A stretch of 64,000 bases of DNA from Paractinoplanes atraurantiacus (GCF_900215205.1 NZ_OBDY01000008.1:1-64000), one strand, 5' to 3'; positions 53,968 to 63,286 are shown, counted from the first letter of the stretch. Numbers and translations are program-made. Notes: a model not told the origin generated them from the sequence alone.

Positions 53968-55875
53968 GTGTCCGCTAATTCCCATGACAGCGCGCGGCTT
54001 GCCATCGTGGTCGGCGCGCTCGGGGTGGTGTTCGGCGACATCGGGACGAGCCCGATCTACACGTTGCAGACCGTTTTCAATCCTGAGGATCCGCATCCGG
54101 TGCCGGTCAGCGACCACAACGTGTACGGCGTGGTGTCGCTGATCTTCTGGTCTGTGATGATCATCGTGACCGTCACCTACGTGCTGCTGGCTCTGCGCAT
54201 CGACAACGACGGCGAGGGCGGCATCATGGCCCTCATCGCCCTGCTGCGCCGCAGCGCCGCCCAGCGAGGGCGCAAGGCGGCCGTGATCCTGGCCGGGCTG
54301 GGCATCTTCGGTGCCTCGCTGTTCTTCGGCGACAGCATGATCACGCCGGCCATCTCGGTGCTGTCCGCGGTCGAGGGGGTCAAGACGGTTCAGCCGTCGC
54401 TGGGTGAGGCGGTCGTGCCGATCACCGCCGTCATCATCGTCGTGCTCTTCCTCGTGCAGCGGCGGGGGACCGCGGCCGTCGGCCGTGTCTTCGGGCCGAT
54501 CATGATCGTGTGGTTCACGGTGATCGGCGGGTTCGGGGTGAGCGGCGTCGTCGAAAACCCGGAGATCCTCAAGGCGCTGTCACCCACGTACGCCATGGGC
54601 TTCCTCGCCGGGCATTTCCACATCGCCTTCTTCGCGCTGGCCGCGATCGTGCTCGCCGTGACCGGCGCCGAAGCCCTGTACGCGGACATGGGCCACTTCG
54701 GGCGCAAGGCGATCACGCGCGGCTGGCTGTTCCTCGTGCTGCCCGCCCTCACCCTCAGCTATCTGGGCCAGGGCGCCCTCGTGCTCGAGGACCCGGACAA
54801 CATCAGCAGCCCGTTCTTCCTGCTCGTACCCGAGTGGGGCCGGCTTCCCCTGGTGCTGCTGGCCACCGCGGCGACCGTCATCGCCTCGCAGGCGGTGATC
54901 ACCGGGGCGTACTCGGTGGCGTCACAGGCGGCGCAGCTGGGCTATCTGCCGCGGCTGCGGATCGCGCACACGTCGGAGTCGTCGGTCGGGCAGATCTACG
55001 TGCCGTGGATCAACTGGCTGCTGATGGTCACAGTGCTCACGCTGGTCTTCGCGTTTCGCAGCTCGGCGGCGCTTGCTTATGCGTACGGCATGGCCGCCAC
55101 CGGCACGATCACCATCACCACGCTGCTGTTCTTCTACGTGGCCGGCACGCGCGGCCTGGCGCCCCGATGGCTCATCGGTGCCGGCGCCGCCGTACTGCTG
55201 GCCGTCGACCTGCTCTTCGTCGGGGCCAACCTGACCAAGCTGGCGCACGGCGCGTGGCTGCCGCTGCTGATCGCGCTGACCGCGTTCACGCTGATGACCA
55301 CGTGGCAGGCCGGCCGGCGCATCGTCACGGCCGAGCGCAACCGGCGTGAGGGCTCGCTCAAGGAGTTCATCGCCGACCTGCACGAGAACCGGTCGAAGAC
55401 GCAGACCGTGCCCGGCACGGCGGTCTTCCTCAACCGGGGCAAGCTGACCGCCCCGCTGGCCATGCGGGCCAACGTGGAGCACAACCACGTCCGCCACGAG
55501 CACGTCATCATCATGTCGCTGGAGACGCAGCCGATTCCGCGGGTGGCCGAGGAGAACCGGATCACCATCGACGACCTGGGCTACGCCGACGACGGCATCG
55601 TGCACGTGATCGCCCGCTTCGGCTACATGGAGACCCCGGACGTGCCGGCCGCGCTGCGCCTGCTGGAGCCGGGCACCACCGAGGGCGAGCTTCAGCTGGA
55701 TCAGGCCTCGTACTTCCTGTCGAAGATCGAGCTGCGCATCGGCCGTACGCCGACCATGGCCACCTGGCGCAAGCGCCTGTTCGTGGCCACGTCCTACATC
55801 ACCGCCGACGCGGCCGAGTACTTCAGCCTGCCCCGCGACCGCACGGTCATCATGGGCTCTCACATCGAGGTATGA
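53968..55875 (+). CDS. kup: Kup-type potassium uptake permease
   Basis: A 635-residue KUP/HAK/KT transporter starting at GTG 53968 with GAGGAG upstream. GALGVVFGDIGTSPIYTLQTVF at the N-terminus is the family signature, LLALRIDNDGEGGIMALIALLRR and FGASLFFGDSMITPAISVLSAVEG follow, and about 12 membrane helices occupy residues 10-460. The cytosolic C-terminal domain (TVPGTAVFLNRGKLTAPLAMRANVEHNHV, RVVIMGSHIEV-like end) is complete. It imports K+ with protons. Its stop overlaps the HAD phosphatase start by four bases. Confidence 0.95.
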   Translation: MSANSHDSARLAIVVGALGVVFGDIGTSPIYTLQTVFNPEDPHPVPVSDHNVYGVVSLIFWSVMIIVTVTYVLLALRIDNDGEGGIMALIALLRRSAAQRGRKAAVILAGLGIFGASLFFGDSMITPAISVLSAVEGVKTVQPSLGEAVVPITAVIIVVLFLVQRRGTAAVGRVFGPIMIVWFTVIGGFGVSGVVENPEILKALSPTYAMGFLAGHFHIAFFALAAIVLAVTGAEALYADMGHFGRKAITRGWLFLVLPALTLSYLGQGALVLEDPDNISSPFFLLVPEWGRLPLVLLATAATVIASQAVITGAYSVASQAAQLGYLPRLRIAHTSESSVGQIYVPWINWLLMVTVLTLVFAFRSSAALAYAYGMAATGTITITTLLFFYVAGTRGLAPRWLIGAGAAVLLAVDLLFVGANLTKLAHGAWLPLLIALTAFTLMTTWQAGRRIVTAERNRREGSLKEFIADLHENRSKTQTVPGTAVFLNRGKLTAPLAMRANVEHNHVRHEHVIIMSLETQPIPRVAEENRITIDDLGYADDGIVHVIARFGYMETPDVPAALRLLEPGTTEGELQLDQASYFLSKIELRIGRTPTMATWRKRLFVATSYITADAAEYFSLPRDRTVIMGSHIEV

Positions 55876-56570
55876 GCGATTTGATCAAAGCAGTGATCGT
55901 GGACGTGGACGACACGTTGTGCCTGACCGAGGCCGCCTCGTACGAGTTGGAGAACGAGGTCCTGGCCCGCCTGGGACGTCCGGCCATGTCACGTGAGGTG
56001 CACCTGGCGACCTGGGGCGAGACGCTGCTGGACGCCATGCCGCGGCGGTCGCCGGGAGTGGACCTGGAGCGGTTCGCGGAGCTGTTCCCGATCCTGCACC
56101 AGCGGTATCTGGCCGACGGGCGCCTCGACGTCATCCCGCCGGAGAACCTCGCGGCGCTGGACCGGCTGGTCGAGCAGGGGCGGACGGTCATGCTGCTGAC
56201 CTCGCGCACCGAGGCCGAGGTGCGCCACCTGCTGGAGCCCGATCATGTGCTCGCGGGCCGGGTGACCGGGGCGTACCACCAGGGGAACACCCGTTTCCGC
56301 AAGCCGGATCCGCGGGTGTTCGACGAACTGCTGGCCGAGACCGGCCTGCGGCCCGGCCAGTGCGTGTACGTGGGTGACTCGCCGGGCGACGCGGTGGCCG
56401 CCGGGGGAGCGGGCATCCGGTTCGTCGCCTGCCTGCAGAGCGGCGTGCGGCGCCTCGACGAGTTCGACCCGCGCTTCGTGACCACCTCGGTGGATACGTT
56501 TCCCGAGGTGGTCGGTGCGATCAGTGCTCGGCTGGAGCCGGTTCGGTCTTCTTACGGCGGTGCAGGGTGA
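55872..56570 (+). CDS. HAD-superfamily hydrolase
   Basis: A 232-residue phosphatase-like protein. Motif I is VIVDVDDTLC (nucleophile Asp), motif II LLTSRTEAE, motif III Lys in TRFRKPDPRVFDELL and motif IV VYVGDSPGDAVAA. The cap lies between residues 20 and 100. The order matches phosphoglycolate-phosphatase/beta-phosphoglucomutase-like HADs; the substrate is unknown. It is translationally coupled to kup through an ATGA overlap and overlaps the convergent DUF808 gene by 50 bases. Confidence 0.88.
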   Translation: MSDLIKAVIVDVDDTLCLTEAASYELENEVLARLGRPAMSREVHLATWGETLLDAMPRRSPGVDLERFAELFPILHQRYLADGRLDVIPPENLAALDRLVEQGRTVMLLTSRTEAEVRHLLEPDHVLAGRVTGAYHQGNTRFRKPDPRVFDELLAETGLRPGQCVYVGDSPGDAVAAGGAGIRFVACLQSGVRRLDEFDPRFVTTSVDTFPEVVGAISARLEPVRSSYGGAG

Positions 56571-57483
56571 AGGTGACGACCACGACGATGAGGGCGCCGA
56601 CGATCAGGCCGAGGATCGCGCTGGCCACCGTGTTGACGAGCCAGCCGACGACGCCGCCGAGGGCGCCGGTGGCGTCGTGTGCCGCCTCCTCCATGTGGTG
56701 CACGAACTCGTAGAGGAAATGCAGGCCGAGCTCGTCGGTGCCGACCAGGATGATGTGGCCGCCGACCCAGAGCATGGCGGCGGTGCCGATCACGGTCAGC
56801 GCGGTGAGGACCTTGGGCATGGCGTTGACCAGGCCGCGGCCGAAACCGGCGATCGCGCCGGGCAGCTGCGAGAGGCGCAGTCCGGCGTCGTCCATCTTCA
56901 CGATGAGGCCGACCGCGCCGTAGACCAGCACGGTCATGATGAGGGCGACCACGGCCAGGATGGCCAGGCGGCTCCAGAACGGCTCGTCGATGACCTCGTT
57001 CAGGGTGATGACCATGATCTCGGCCGACAGGATCAGGTCGGTGCGCACGGCGCCGGAGATCAGCGACTTCTCGTCCTTGGCGGTGTCGTCGTCGCCGTGC
57101 GCGTCGTGGTGGGCGACCTTCGCCCAGACCTTTTCCGCGCCCTCGAAGCAGAGGTAGGCGCCGCCGAGCATCAGGATCGGGGTGAGCAGCCACGGCACGA
57201 ACTGGCTGAGCAGCAGGATCGCGGGCAGGATGATGAGGAACTTGTTGCGCAGCGATCCGAGCGCGATGCGCTTGATGATCGGCAGCTCACGCTCGGCGGC
57301 CAGGCCCCGCACGTATTGCGGGGTGACGGCGGCGTCGTCGATGACGACACCCGCGGCCTTGGCGCCGGCTTTCGCCGCGGCGGCGCCGACGTCGTCGATG
57401 GAGGCGGCGGCGGCGCGAGCCAGCACCGCCACGTCGTCCAGCAGGGCTACGAGTCCTCCGGCCAAGGAAAACAGTCCTTCCAC
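56521..57483 (-). CDS. DUF808 (YedI-like) inner membrane protein
   Basis: A 320-residue protein starting at GTG 57483. The N-terminus LFSLAGGLVALLDDVAVLARAAAASIDDVGAAAAKAGAKAAGVVIDDAAVTPQYV and the block NKFLIILPAILLLSQFVPWLLTPILMLGGAYLCFEGAEKV are full-length DUF808 signatures. About six to eight membrane helices follow, with an acidic loop (KDEKSLISGAVRTDLILSAEIMVITL). The function of the family is unknown. Confidence 0.9.
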   Translation of the reverse strand: MEGLFSLAGGLVALLDDVAVLARAAAASIDDVGAAAAKAGAKAAGVVIDDAAVTPQYVRGLAAERELPIIKRIALGSLRNKFLIILPAILLLSQFVPWLLTPILMLGGAYLCFEGAEKVWAKVAHHDAHGDDDTAKDEKSLISGAVRTDLILSAEIMVITLNEVIDEPFWSRLAILAVVALIMTVLVYGAVGLIVKMDDAGLRLSQLPGAIAGFGRGLVNAMPKVLTALTVIGTAAMLWVGGHIILVGTDELGLHFLYEFVHHMEEAAHDATGALGGVVGWLVNTVASAILGLIVGALIVVVVTFTLHRRKKTEPAPAEH

Positions 57484-57698
57484 AACGAGGGCTGAGTGAG
57501 TGCGCGCTCATTGTTCCCCAAAAAGCTGCGTGTCATGTCACTGGCCTCGAAGTGAGGGCAGCGGGGTAGAGTGGGCTATCCGTATTGCGTCGGGTTCTGC
57601 GGCCTCCTAGCCAGGCTCTCCTCTCGGCACCGTCGTTCGGTGGCGGTCAGCACGAAGCGGTCAGTGAGATCGGGAAGAGCCAGCTGAGGGGTTGTGCC

Positions 57699-58055
57699 AT
57701 GTCTTTCCTTCATGAATATGAAGGTCGATATCCTCAGGACGACCTGGCGCCGCTCGTCATGGCTGTGCGAGACGTCGACGCCGTGGTCGCCTTGGCCGGT
57801 GAGATCGACATGGACAACGCGGCTCAGGTGCGGCAGTTCCTCGACGGCGTGCTCCAGCGGGAGCAGCCGCGCAACCTGGTGATCGACATGGGCGAGGTGA
57901 CCTTCCTCGGCTCGGCCGGCATCCACGCGCTGCTGCACTGCCACACCAACGCCGACCGGCTCGGCAGCCGCCTGGAGATCCAGCACATCCGCCCGCAGAT
58001 CCAGCAGGTGCTCGAGATCTGCGGCGTCACCGACATGTTCCACGTGTCGGTCTGA
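57699..58055 (+). CDS. STAS-domain anti-sigma factor antagonist
   Basis: A 118-residue protein starting at ATG 57699. The STAS fold is clear: VVALAGEIDMDNAAQVRQFLDGVL and LVIDMGEVTFLGSAGIHALLHCH, where the Ser in LGSAG corresponds to the phosphorylation site of RsbV/SpoIIAA. When dephosphorylated such proteins bind the anti-sigma kinase and free the sigma factor. It belongs to the partner-switching group encoded at 57699-64000. Confidence 0.9.
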   Translation: MSFLHEYEGRYPQDDLAPLVMAVRDVDAVVALAGEIDMDNAAQVRQFLDGVLQREQPRNLVIDMGEVTFLGSAGIHALLHCHTNADRLGSRLEIQHIRPQIQQVLEICGVTDMFHVSV

Positions 58056-58092
58056 CGGCCCACCGCGAGGCTCGGGGCGCCTCCGGCGCGAC

Positions 58093-58419
58093 TCAGGCCT
58101 GCGGCTGGCCGGTGCCGGTGAAGGCGTCCAGGACGCCGACGATGGCGAGGATGTGGGCCACTTGTGGGCGGATGCGGATCAGGCGGAACGGCAGGGCGCG
58201 GGCGGAAGCGGTGGCCCAGGCGCTCTCCAAGACGGCTATGGCGGTGGAGTCGCAGAAGGTGACGCCCGCGAAGTCGACCTCCACCCCCACCGCGCCCGGG
58301 CGGTCCACGGCGGCGGTCAGGGCTGTGGTCAGGCGGGCCGTGGAGGACAGGTCGATCTCGCCGGTGACGAAGACGCGGACTGTCGGGCCGGGCAGCACCT
58401 GGGTATTGATCTCGGTCAT
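58093..58419 (-). CDS. STAS-domain anti-sigma factor antagonist
   Basis: A 108-residue protein; ATG 58419 is chosen because GGAAAG precedes it and a longer frame enters the divergent kinase promoter. VRVFVTGEIDLSSTARLTTALTAAV and VEVDFAGVTFCDSTAIAVLESAW are STAS strands, with Ser (CDST) at the RsbV phospho-site. It is divergent from the RsbW-like kinase gene at 58471, sharing a 51-base promoter region. Confidence 0.9.
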   Translation of the reverse strand: MTEINTQVLPGPTVRVFVTGEIDLSSTARLTTALTAAVDRPGAVGVEVDFAGVTFCDSTAIAVLESAWATASARALPFRLIRIRPQVAHILAIVGVLDAFTGTGQPQA

Positions 58420-58470
58420 CTTCGGCTTTCCGTGGTGTGTCCGGGGGCGCGGTGGGTACAGAGCCGGGTC

Positions 58471-58848
58471 ATGCAGGCGTTGCGGCTTCCCTTTGATCAT
58501 GGGACCGACAGCGCGTCACTGCGGCATGCGGCTCACCGGTGGCTGGTCTCCCGGCAGGACGGAGAGGTGGTCGAGGACACGCTGCTGGTGATGACCGAGC
58601 TGGTGCAGAACGTCGTGCAGCACACCGGTGACGGTGGTGAGGTGGCGCTGAGCGCCGACGGCGACGTGCTCGTCGAGGTGTTCGACAGCAGCCGCGACCT
58701 GCCGCGGCTGCTCGGGCCCGACCCGCGGCGGCTCGGTGGGCGGGGCATGCTGCTCGTCGACGCGGTCAGCGACGACTGGGGGAGCCGGCTCACCGCGGAC
58801 GGCAAGGTGGTGTGGGCGCGGCTGCCGGTCAAGCCCGGACCGTCATGA
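58471..58848 (+). CDS. RsbW-like anti-sigma factor / ATP-binding serine kinase
   Basis: A 125-residue HATPase_c_2 (GHKL) protein. DTLLVMTELVQNVVQHTGDGGEV is the N-box, VEVFDSSRDLPRL the G1 region and LGGRGMLLVDAVSDDWG the G2 box. RsbW-type proteins bind their sigma factor and phosphorylate the STAS antagonist. The G1 Asp-x-Gly is replaced by DSS, which is common in actinobacterial members. The start, ATG 58471, follows GGGTACAGAGCCGGGTC; the GGGTAC could be a -10 of a SigB-type promoter. The end overlaps the convergent STAS gene by 20 bases. Confidence 0.87.
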   Translation: MQALRLPFDHGTDSASLRHAAHRWLVSRQDGEVVEDTLLVMTELVQNVVQHTGDGGEVALSADGDVLVEVFDSSRDLPRLLGPDPRRLGGRGMLLVDAVSDDWGSRLTADGKVVWARLPVKPGPS

Positions 58849-59128
58849 CATCGTCCAGGCCGACCACCGTCAGCACCGGGGCCAGCACCTCCGAGGCGAC
58901 CAGGCGGACCCGGTCGATGTGCGGGAAGACCACGGCCAGGCCCGCGCTGTCGATGTAGTCCACCTTCGTCAGGTCGACCACCACCGGGGCGTCGCCGGCC
59001 TCGGCCAGGGCGCCGTCGAGCGCGGCCGAGAACTCGGCCGCGTTGCTCATGTCGATCTCGCCGGCGGCCGACAGGACGGTCGCGCCGTCCGGGTCCTGGA
59101 CGGTGGCGAATGTCAGTTCGGTGCTCAT
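58829..59128 (-). CDS. STAS-domain anti-sigma factor antagonist
   Basis: A 99-residue protein with canonical AGEIDMSNAAEFSAALDGAL and VVDLTKVDYIDSAGLAVVFPH, the DSAG serine being the phosphorylation site. It starts at ATG 59128, overlapping by four bases the stop codon of the giant phosphatase hybrid upstream on the same strand, so the two are translationally coupled. This makes it the most likely substrate of that phosphatase. Confidence 0.92.
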   Translation of the reverse strand: MSTELTFATVQDPDGATVLSAAGEIDMSNAAEFSAALDGALAEAGDAPVVVDLTKVDYIDSAGLAVVFPHIDRVRLVASEVLAPVLTVVGLDDVMTVRA

Positions 59129-62100
59129 TGCGGGATCCTCGCTTGCAGGCCGACGACGGTGCCGGCGGCGCCGGTCGTGACGGTCACTTCGGTCATCAGC
59201 GCCCGCATCAGGGTCAGGCCACGTCCCCGGTGCGGGTTCTCGGCGGGCCGTGGTGTCTTCCAGCGGCCGCTGTCGGTGACGGTCAGCCGCAGATAGTCGG
59301 CGGTCGCCGTGGCGATCAGCCGGATCCGGCCGGCCGGGCCGTGCCGGTGGCCGTGCTCGATCGCGTTGGCGCAGGCCTCACCGGCCGCCACCAGCACGTT
59401 CTGCGCGGTGGTGGGGTCGATGCCGGCGCGGGCCAGCCAGCCCCGCAGCGCCGAGCGGACCGGGGCCAGGCGTGTCGACTCGGCCGGGAAGTCCAGCTCC
59501 AGCGGGCCGGGCTGCCGGTAGAGCAGCAGGGCCACGTCGTCGTCGTATCCGCCGTCGGGGGTCATGCTCTCCATCACCTCCGTGGCCAGGTCCTCGATCG
59601 AGGCGCCGCGTCCCTGCTGGACGGTGACGGCGACCCGCCCGATGCCGTCGGTCAGCGGCAGCCGGCGGCGCTCGACCAGGCCGTCGGTGTAGAGCAGCAG
59701 GGTAGCCCGGCTGGGCACGGTGTAGTGCGCCTCGGGGCGCCCGGACGGGTTGTGCACGCCGAGCGGCCGGGAGCGGCCCTGGTCGAGCAGGTCGAGCGTG
59801 CCGTCCGGGTGGGTGACGACGGCGGGTGGGTGCCCCGCGCTGGCGTACGCCAAATCGCCGGTGACCGGATCGAGGACCCCGCAGAAGACCGTGGCGCACA
59901 TGGCGCCCGGCAGTTGCACGGCGAAACGGTCGAGGGCCGTCAGCGTCTGGGCGGGATCGGTGTTCTGCAGCAGCAGGGCGCGGCAGGCGCTGCGGAGCTG
60001 GCCCATGACGGTGGCCGCCTGCAGTCCGTGACCGACGCAGTCGCCGACCACGATGCCGATCCGCTCGTCGGGCAGGGCGACCGTGTCGTACCAGTCGCCG
60101 CCGACCTTCAGCGGCCGCGTCGCCGGGGAGTAGCGCACGGCGAAACCGGCGGGCAGCTGGGCCGGGCCGAGGATGGCCCGTTGCAGGGCGAGGGCGGTCT
60201 CGCGCTGCTGGTCGATCTGGTGGATGCGGTGCAGGCCCTGGCCGAGGCGGCCGGCCAGCAGCGCCAGCAGGGTCTGGTCCTGCTCGGTGAACGGCCGGTT
60301 CTCGGCCAGCTGCACCCACAGGGCCATGGTGCCGTTGGGGTGCTCCAGCGAGATGCCGGCGCCCCCGGTGCGCTCGGCGACGGGCGTGAGCAGTGCTTCA
60401 TCCCGTACCGAAGCAAGAATTTGACGTTGGTGGCCGGGAAGCTCGTCCCAGCGGGGCCCGCCGTCGGTCGTGGTCACCGCCGGAGTGCTGTCGCCGGTGA
60501 AGACGGCCGCGTAGACCTGCGTCGCCTGCCAGAGGTCGCGAAGGTCCCGAAGCACGCTGCTCAGCGCCCCGGGCAGGCTGTCGGCCTCGGTGAGGCGCAC
60601 GCTCAGCGCGGCCAGGGCGCTCTCCCGCTGCACCGCGTAATGCTCGGCGGTGACGTCGCGGAACGTGCCGACGATGACGCGCCGGCCCGAGTCGGGGTCG
60701 CGCACCTGGTTGAACGAGGCCGCCACCCACAGCACGTGCCCGTCGCGATGCGAGACCGGGATCGTGTACGAGCCGTGCGTCTTGTCCACGAGCAGGGCGA
60801 ACGCCGCGGCCACCTGCTGGTAGCCGTCGGGATCGGACTCCTGGTCGGGCCACCAGGGGTGCACCGGCGGATAGGGGAGCCCTTCCGGCCCGTACCCCAG
60901 AATGTCGGTGAAAGTGGAGTTGATCTCGATGACGGCGCCGTCCTCGTCACAGACGAAGAACGCCTCCTGCAACGAGTCGATCAGGGCGGTCCGCCAGCGG
61001 GCGTGGTGATTTCGCAGACGGGCCAATTCGACATTCGCCCGTACGCGGGCGAGCAGCTCCGCCGAGGAGAAAGGCTTCACCAGATAGTCGTCGGCGCCGG
61101 CCTCCAGGCCCTCGATGGAGGCCTCCTGACCGGCCCGGGCCGACAGCAGCAGTACGGGGGTGCCGGCGGTCCGCGGATCGGCGCGCAACGCCGCCACGAG
61201 CTGGAGGCCGTCCAGCCGGGGCATCATGACGTCGCTGACGATCAGGTCGGGGTTGTGCACCCGGGCCGCCTCGAGCGCGGCCTGGCCGTCGCCGACGGCC
61301 TCCACCGCATGCCCGGCCGAGCGCAGCAGCCGGGTCAGGTAGTCACGCATGTCCGCGTTGTCGTCGGCGACCAGCAGCCGGGCCTTCGTCGGCGCCGTCC
61401 TGACCGCGTTCTCACCACCGTTCTCGTCACCGTTCTCGTCGCCGGGCAACCAGCGCAGAGCCTCTTGGACGTACGGGCCGGCGCCGGCCTTCCAGTCGGC
61501 GGCCTTGCCGACCGGCACGATGGCGTCAGGCGGCAGATGCTCGGCCCCGAAGCGCAGCCGGATGGTGAACGTGGTGCCCTCGCCGAGGGTGCTGTCCGCG
61601 GTGATCGTGCCGCCGTGCAGCTCGACCAGCTCCTTGACCAGGGCCAGGCCGATGCCGCTGCCCTCGTTGGAGCGCGACTGCGTGTTGTCGATGCGGTGGA
61701 AACGCTCGAACAGCCGCGGGATCTCCGCCTCGGGCACCCCGGCCCCGGTGTCGGCGACGGTGACGACGGCCGCGTCGCCCTCGGCCCGCACCGTGACGCT
61801 GATGCCGCCGGTGAAGGTGAACTTCAGGGCGTTGCTGAGCAGGTTGAGGACGATCTTCTCCCACATGCCCCGGTCGAGGAAGACCGGCTGGGCCAGCGGC
61901 GGGCAGTCCACCTTGTAGGTTAGGCCGGCCCGCTCCACGGCCGACTGGAAGACGCTGGCCAGCTCGGCCGTGGCCGTGGCCAGGTCGGCCGGCTCGTAGC
62001 GGGCCTGCATGCGGCCGGCCTCGATGCGCGAGAAGTCGAGCAGCGTGTTGACCAGCTTGCCCAGGCGCAGCGCGTTGCGCTGGATGACGTCGAGCTCGGC

Positions 62101-63141
62101 CCGCGTCTGCCCGTCCGGTCCACGGTCGAGCAGATCCTCGACCGGGCCCATGATCAGGGTCAGCGGGGTGCGGAACTCGTGGCTGATGTTGGAGAAGAAC
62201 GCGGTCTTGGCCCGGTCGAGCTCGGCCAGCTCCTCGGCCCGGCGCTGCTGCGCCTCATAACTGCGGGCGCTGGCGATGCCGGCGGCGACGTGACCGGCCG
62301 CCAGCTCGATGAAGCCGCGGTAGCCGTCGTCGAGGGCACGGAACTCGTTGAGGCCGGCGACCATGAATCCGTACGGGGAACCGCCCTGTTGCAGCAGCGG
62401 AACGAGCAGGGCCTGGCCTATCTGTTGCGTTTCCCCGCGGGTCACCGCCGCCGTCGGCCACTCCCGTTCTTCCTGCTCGGCGCCGGTGGCCGCGGCCAGT
62501 TCGACGCCGCCCTCGGTGAACAGATAGATCAGCGTGAACGGCAGATCCTGCCGGTTGCGGTCGAGCTGGGCGGCGGCGAAGGTGAGCATCTGCTGCTCGG
62601 TGCGGATGGCGCTCGGGTCCGAGCCCAGGTCGCGCAGCGTGGCCATCCGGCGCTCGCCGATGACCCGCTCGGTCACCTCACTGACCACGCAGAGCATGCC
62701 GACCAGGTCGCCGTCGTCGTCGCGCAGCGGGCTGTAGGAGAAGGTGTGGTAGCTCTCCTCCGGATATCCGGAGCGCTCCACGAACAGCAGCAGCGCCTCG
62801 TCCCAGGTCGCCTGGCCGGTGGAGAGCACGGTCTCGATGCGCGGGCCGATGTCGTCCCAGATCTCGGCCCACACCTCACTGGCCGGGCGGCCCAGCGCCC
62901 ACGGATATTTGCGGCCCAGGGTGTCGCGCCGATAGGCGGCGTTGCAGAAGAAGGTCAGCTCGGGACCCCACGCCATCCACATCGGAAAGCGTGAGGACAG
63001 CAGGATGCTGACCGCGGTGCGCAGACTCTGCGGCCACTGCCCCGGTGCACCCAGCGGGGTCGACTCCCACTCCACGGCGGCCAGGTCGTGACCGACCTCA
63101 CCACCACCGGCGAACACCTCAGCCGCCGACGCGTTGCTCAT
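59125..63141 (-). CDS. giant hybrid: PAS-GAF-histidine kinase-receiver-PAS-GAF-SpoIIE phosphatase-HATPase
   Basis: A 1338-residue cytosolic signalling protein. Order: PAS-like (about 30-165), GAF (175-300), HisKA with FFSNISHEFRTPLTLI (His 321), HATPase with NLLSNALKFT and GSGIGLALVKELVELHGG (to 535), an acidic ENGDENGGEN linker, receiver with LLVADDNADMRDYL and DLIVSDVMMPRLDG (Asp 637), PAS (about 715-835), GAF (to about 990), PP2C/SpoIIE with LKVGGDWYDTVALPDERIGIVVGDCVGHGLQAATVM, YASAGHPP and GYDDDVALLLY, and a final RsbW-type HATPase with AAGEACANAIEHGHRHG. It combines two-component sensing, dephosphorylation of STAS proteins and a kinase in one chain. Confidence 0.93.
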   Translation of the reverse strand: MSNASAAEVFAGGGEVGHDLAAVEWESTPLGAPGQWPQSLRTAVSILLSSRFPMWMAWGPELTFFCNAAYRRDTLGRKYPWALGRPASEVWAEIWDDIGPRIETVLSTGQATWDEALLLFVERSGYPEESYHTFSYSPLRDDDGDLVGMLCVVSEVTERVIGERRMATLRDLGSDPSAIRTEQQMLTFAAAQLDRNRQDLPFTLIYLFTEGGVELAAATGAEQEEREWPTAAVTRGETQQIGQALLVPLLQQGGSPYGFMVAGLNEFRALDDGYRGFIELAAGHVAAGIASARSYEAQQRRAEELAELDRAKTAFFSNISHEFRTPLTLIMGPVEDLLDRGPDGQTRAELDVIQRNALRLGKLVNTLLDFSRIEAGRMQARYEPADLATATAELASVFQSAVERAGLTYKVDCPPLAQPVFLDRGMWEKIVLNLLSNALKFTFTGGISVTVRAEGDAAVVTVADTGAGVPEAEIPRLFERFHRIDNTQSRSNEGSGIGLALVKELVELHGGTITADSTLGEGTTFTIRLRFGAEHLPPDAIVPVGKAADWKAGAGPYVQEALRWLPGDENGDENGGENAVRTAPTKARLLVADDNADMRDYLTRLLRSAGHAVEAVGDGQAALEAARVHNPDLIVSDVMMPRLDGLQLVAALRADPRTAGTPVLLLSARAGQEASIEGLEAGADDYLVKPFSSAELLARVRANVELARLRNHHARWRTALIDSLQEAFFVCDEDGAVIEINSTFTDILGYGPEGLPYPPVHPWWPDQESDPDGYQQVAAAFALLVDKTHGSYTIPVSHRDGHVLWVAASFNQVRDPDSGRRVIVGTFRDVTAEHYAVQRESALAALSVRLTEADSLPGALSSVLRDLRDLWQATQVYAAVFTGDSTPAVTTTDGGPRWDELPGHQRQILASVRDEALLTPVAERTGGAGISLEHPNGTMALWVQLAENRPFTEQDQTLLALLAGRLGQGLHRIHQIDQQRETALALQRAILGPAQLPAGFAVRYSPATRPLKVGGDWYDTVALPDERIGIVVGDCVGHGLQAATVMGQLRSACRALLLQNTDPAQTLTALDRFAVQLPGAMCATVFCGVLDPVTGDLAYASAGHPPAVVTHPDGTLDLLDQGRSRPLGVHNPSGRPEAHYTVPSRATLLLYTDGLVERRRLPLTDGIGRVAVTVQQGRGASIEDLATEVMESMTPDGGYDDDVALLLYRQPGPLELDFPAESTRLAPVRSALRGWLARAGIDPTTAQNVLVAAGEACANAIEHGHRHGPAGRIRLIATATADYLRLTVTDSGRWKTPRPAENPHRGRGLTLMRALMTEVTVTTGAAGTVVGLQARIPQ

Positions 63142-63183
63142 CGCCTCGAAGTCTCCCCGGTCCGTACTTGCAGCTCAGCAAAC

Positions 63184-63189
63184 ATACCC
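63184..63189 (-). promoter_or_regulatory. possible SigB/F-type -10 (GGGTAT) upstream of the hybrid gene
   Basis: On the minus strand GGGTAT lies 43 bases before the start of the hybrid gene, matching the -10 of SigB/SigF promoters. No good GTTT element lies 15-17 bases upstream, so the call is weak. Confidence 0.25.
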
Positions 63190-63259
63190 ACGCCGGCTTA
63201 TCCGCCATCCGGCCGACCCGTCCTACCCGTTCGTCGCGAGTTGTCACCTGAAAAGATGA

Positions 63260-63286
63260 GTTTGGCCGAATGGTGATCGAGGGAAT
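63260..63286 (+). promoter_or_regulatory. SigB/SigF-type promoter of the sigma factor gene
   Basis: GTTTGG (63260-63265), 15 bases, GGGAAT (63281-63286) fits the GTTT-N15..17-GGGWAW consensus of SigB/SigF-group sigma factors. The predicted start site is about 50 bases before ATG 63342 and leaves room for the ribosome site. It suggests the sigma factor activates its own gene. Confidence 0.7.

Noticed and set aside
57541..57600. A SigB-type promoter upstream of the STAS gene at 57699 (GGGTAG at 57564)
   Set aside because: No GTTT-like element lies 13-17 bases upstream of the -10-like sequence.
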